From positions 1 to 7,218 of the forward strand of contig QGSR01000093.1 of NCBI GenBank assembly GCA_003387805.1: 7,218 bases of DNA, given 5' to 3'. The notes under the pieces were generated by a model that was not told the origin of the DNA, ran no database searches, and saw only the letters and a list, made by a program, of their open reading frames with translations. Each line of letters opens with the position of its first letter. The first letter of the stretch is position 1. Source of the stretch: Bacillota bacterium (GTDB lineage Bacteria; Bacillota; Limnochordia; Limnochordales; ZCTH02-B6). The position numbers and the translations under genes are program-made. Below are positions 6,100 through 7,218 of the stretch, piece by piece.

Positions 6100-7218
6100 A
6101 CCAGCGGGTCAAACGCCGGCTCCAGGAGTTGAAAAATGGGCCATAGCCGCCGGAAAAGACCCACTAGCGGGGCAACGCTCGTACGGTATCGGCTTGCCCG
6201 GCGCTGGAACCCAATTTCATCTCCTTCCTTTGATTACCAGGCCGGAATCCCCGGCTGCGACGGCCTTGCCGGTGTCAGCCCCCAACACGCCGCGCAGGCG
6301 AGTTTACGGACGGGTTCTCGGCTCCATCACATACCGGCTCAAGCGAGAGCAGCCCCGCCGAACGGCCGGAAAATGGGTCACGATCCGTCCCTGACCATCG
6401 AAAAATGGGTCATTTCCGGCGAAAACGACCCACTGGTGGGGCGTCGCTTGTACGACAACGCCGGGCCGACCGCTTGCGCCAGACTCGCCGTCATGCCATT
6501 CATTTCCAGCCGCCAAACCCCGGCTGCGACGGGCTTCTCAGCACCAGTCTCCTGCCCACTGAGGCCTCGCATCACTCAGAGGGGCTTGGTTCTGCTGCAC
6601 GTCCTCGCCGACCGACGCGAACCCGGTCGACGCCCCATCGATGGGTCGAACTCAGTTCCAATCGGTCCCAAAATGGGTCGTCCCCGGCGGGAACGACCCA
6701 TTGGTGGGGCATTGCTTGCACGACAGCGCCGGGCCTGCCGCTAGCTGCCGACTCGCAGTCATGCCATACATTTCCAGCCTGCAAACCCGGCGGCGACGGG
6801 CTTCTCAGCACCAGTCTCAAGCGCCTTGAGGCCTTTCATCGCTCGGAGGTGCTTCGTTTCGCTGCACGTCGTATCCGACCGATGCGCACCCGCCGAACGC
6901 CCCAACAATGGGTCAACCTCCGTTCCAATCCGTCCCAACATGGGTCGTTCCCGCCGGGGACGACCCGTTGATGGGGCATTGCCCGGACGACACCGCCGGG
7001 CGCGACGCTGGATCAGACTTCCATCTTATCCCTACGATTTCCAGCCCACAAACCTCGAAGGCGAGGAGGTTTCCGAGCCCACGACGACCCAACCGAGTCG
7101 GGAAAGGTTCTCGGGACCGCCCCAGTGCGTCACTGGCCACCTCCGACCCGAGCTGGTGCGACGGGCGACCCAAAGGTGGGCCCAACCGCCGCTGCCGGAG
7201 TGGAAAAATGGGTCCTTC
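6100..7218. repeat. Non-coding tandem array with a 268 +/- 1 bp period, open at the right edge
   Basis: Three separate landmarks recur at the same period. (1) The palindrome starting TGGGTC (TGGGCC in the first unit) is at 6137, 6406, 6674, 6941 and 7209: intervals 269, 268, 267, 268. (2) A GCGACGG-like block is at 6257, 6526, 6793 and 7061. (3) A second TGGGTC-like motif is at 6105 (GGGTC only), 6374, 6642, 6909 and 7177 (TGGGCC). The middle two units are most alike: by hand I count about 18 mismatches in the first 109 aligned bases, and the block from GCGACGG to CAGTCTC is identical over 26 bases. The outer units are more diverged. The 268-bp period shifts reading frame by one each unit, and differences in the best minus-strand frame change amino acids, so I read the array as non-coding. 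No gene is supported in this stretch. Confidence 0.9.
6672..6702. repeat. Best copy of the palindrome at the core of each 268-bp unit
   Basis: AATGGGTCGT (6672-6681) is mirrored by ACGACCCATT (6693-6702), a perfect 10-bp arm, and the CCC/GGG inside it also pairs around a GGC-like odd centre. Corresponding copies lie at 6137-6163, 6406-6432 and 6941-6967, always with exactly 15 bp between TGGGTC and GACCCA (TGGGCC in the first, GACCCG in the fourth). Confidence 0.85.

Noticed and set aside
6370..6432. Terminus of an IS21-like insertion sequence (repeated TGGGTCATTT-type motifs)
   Set aside because: The motif looks a little like IS21-family end repeats, but no transposase frame is present in the window, and several regularly spaced copies of the whole 268-bp unit do not fit a single element end.
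6304..6820. Minus-strand peptides sharing the pattern AGN-WHD-ES-ASGRPG in two units
   Set aside because: The similarity is explained by the DNA repeat. The differences between copies are mostly amino-acid changing, the frames diverge after a short shared part, and no ribosome binding sites precede them.
6136..6971. Overlapping plus-strand frames of 202 and 188 codons in the repeat region
   Set aside because: The 268-bp period shifts frame each unit and the predicted peptides are low-complexity with no family features.
6100..7218. CRISPR array
   Set aside because: The period is 268 bp with conserved sequence throughout the unit; there is no 25-40 bp repeat with unique spacers of equal length.
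6371..7218. Replication origin or partition (oriC/parS) site
   Set aside because: I find no cluster of DnaA boxes (TTATCCACA) and no parS-like TGTTTCACGTGAAACA. The palindrome is a different sequence.

Overview
The window reads as chromosomal DNA of a very GC-rich, probably spore-forming Bacillota (the Symbiobacterium/Thermaerobacter/Limnochorda kind of organism). That assignment is inferred from GC content, a GerMN-domain (spore germination type) protein, AMIN/amidase_3 architecture and strong purine-rich Shine-Dalgarno sites. No taxonomic marker was searched.

Every gene I can support lies on the minus strand, so the order of transcription runs from right to left. At 5807-5343 is smpB, driven by an apparently consensus sigma-A promoter (TTGACA, 16 bp, TATAAT). 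It is followed after 46 bp by ssrA (tmRNA, 5296-4938), which ends in an encoded CCA and a strong intrinsic terminator (4930-4892). SmpB and tmRNA are the two partners of trans-translation ribosome rescue, so this is a compact ribosome-rescue unit. After a 135-bp gap comes a cell-wall group: a 996-residue exported N-acetylmuramoyl-L-alanine amidase (4756-1766) with a copper-amine-oxidase-N-like domain, a long repetitive Gly/Ala/Glu/Asp linker, three AMIN-like domains and a C-terminal zinc amidase. A membrane-anchored GerMN protein (1732-1178) follows, and then murD (1108 to beyond the left edge), the cytoplasmic D-glutamate ligase of peptidoglycan precursor synthesis. The amidase and GerMN genes are 33 bp apart and murD lies 69 bp further on, so these three could share a transcript.

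Upstream of smpB, from about 5890 to the right edge (1.3 kb), I find no credible gene. The stretch holds two different tandem repeats. The first is a 10-bp (one helical turn) minisatellite of about 17 units at 5911-6079. The second is an array with a strikingly constant 268 +/- 1 bp period, running from about 6100 past the window edge. Each unit carries an odd-centred palindrome of the form TGGGTC-15-GACCCA, a second TGGGTC-like motif 31-33 bp before it, and further conserved blocks. The period is not a multiple of three and substitutions between units change the amino acids, so it looks non-coding. This array is the most unusual thing in the window.

The long plus-strand open frames (notably one covering 1001-5122) are antisense artefacts of high GC content over the amidase, GerMN, murD and tmRNA genes.
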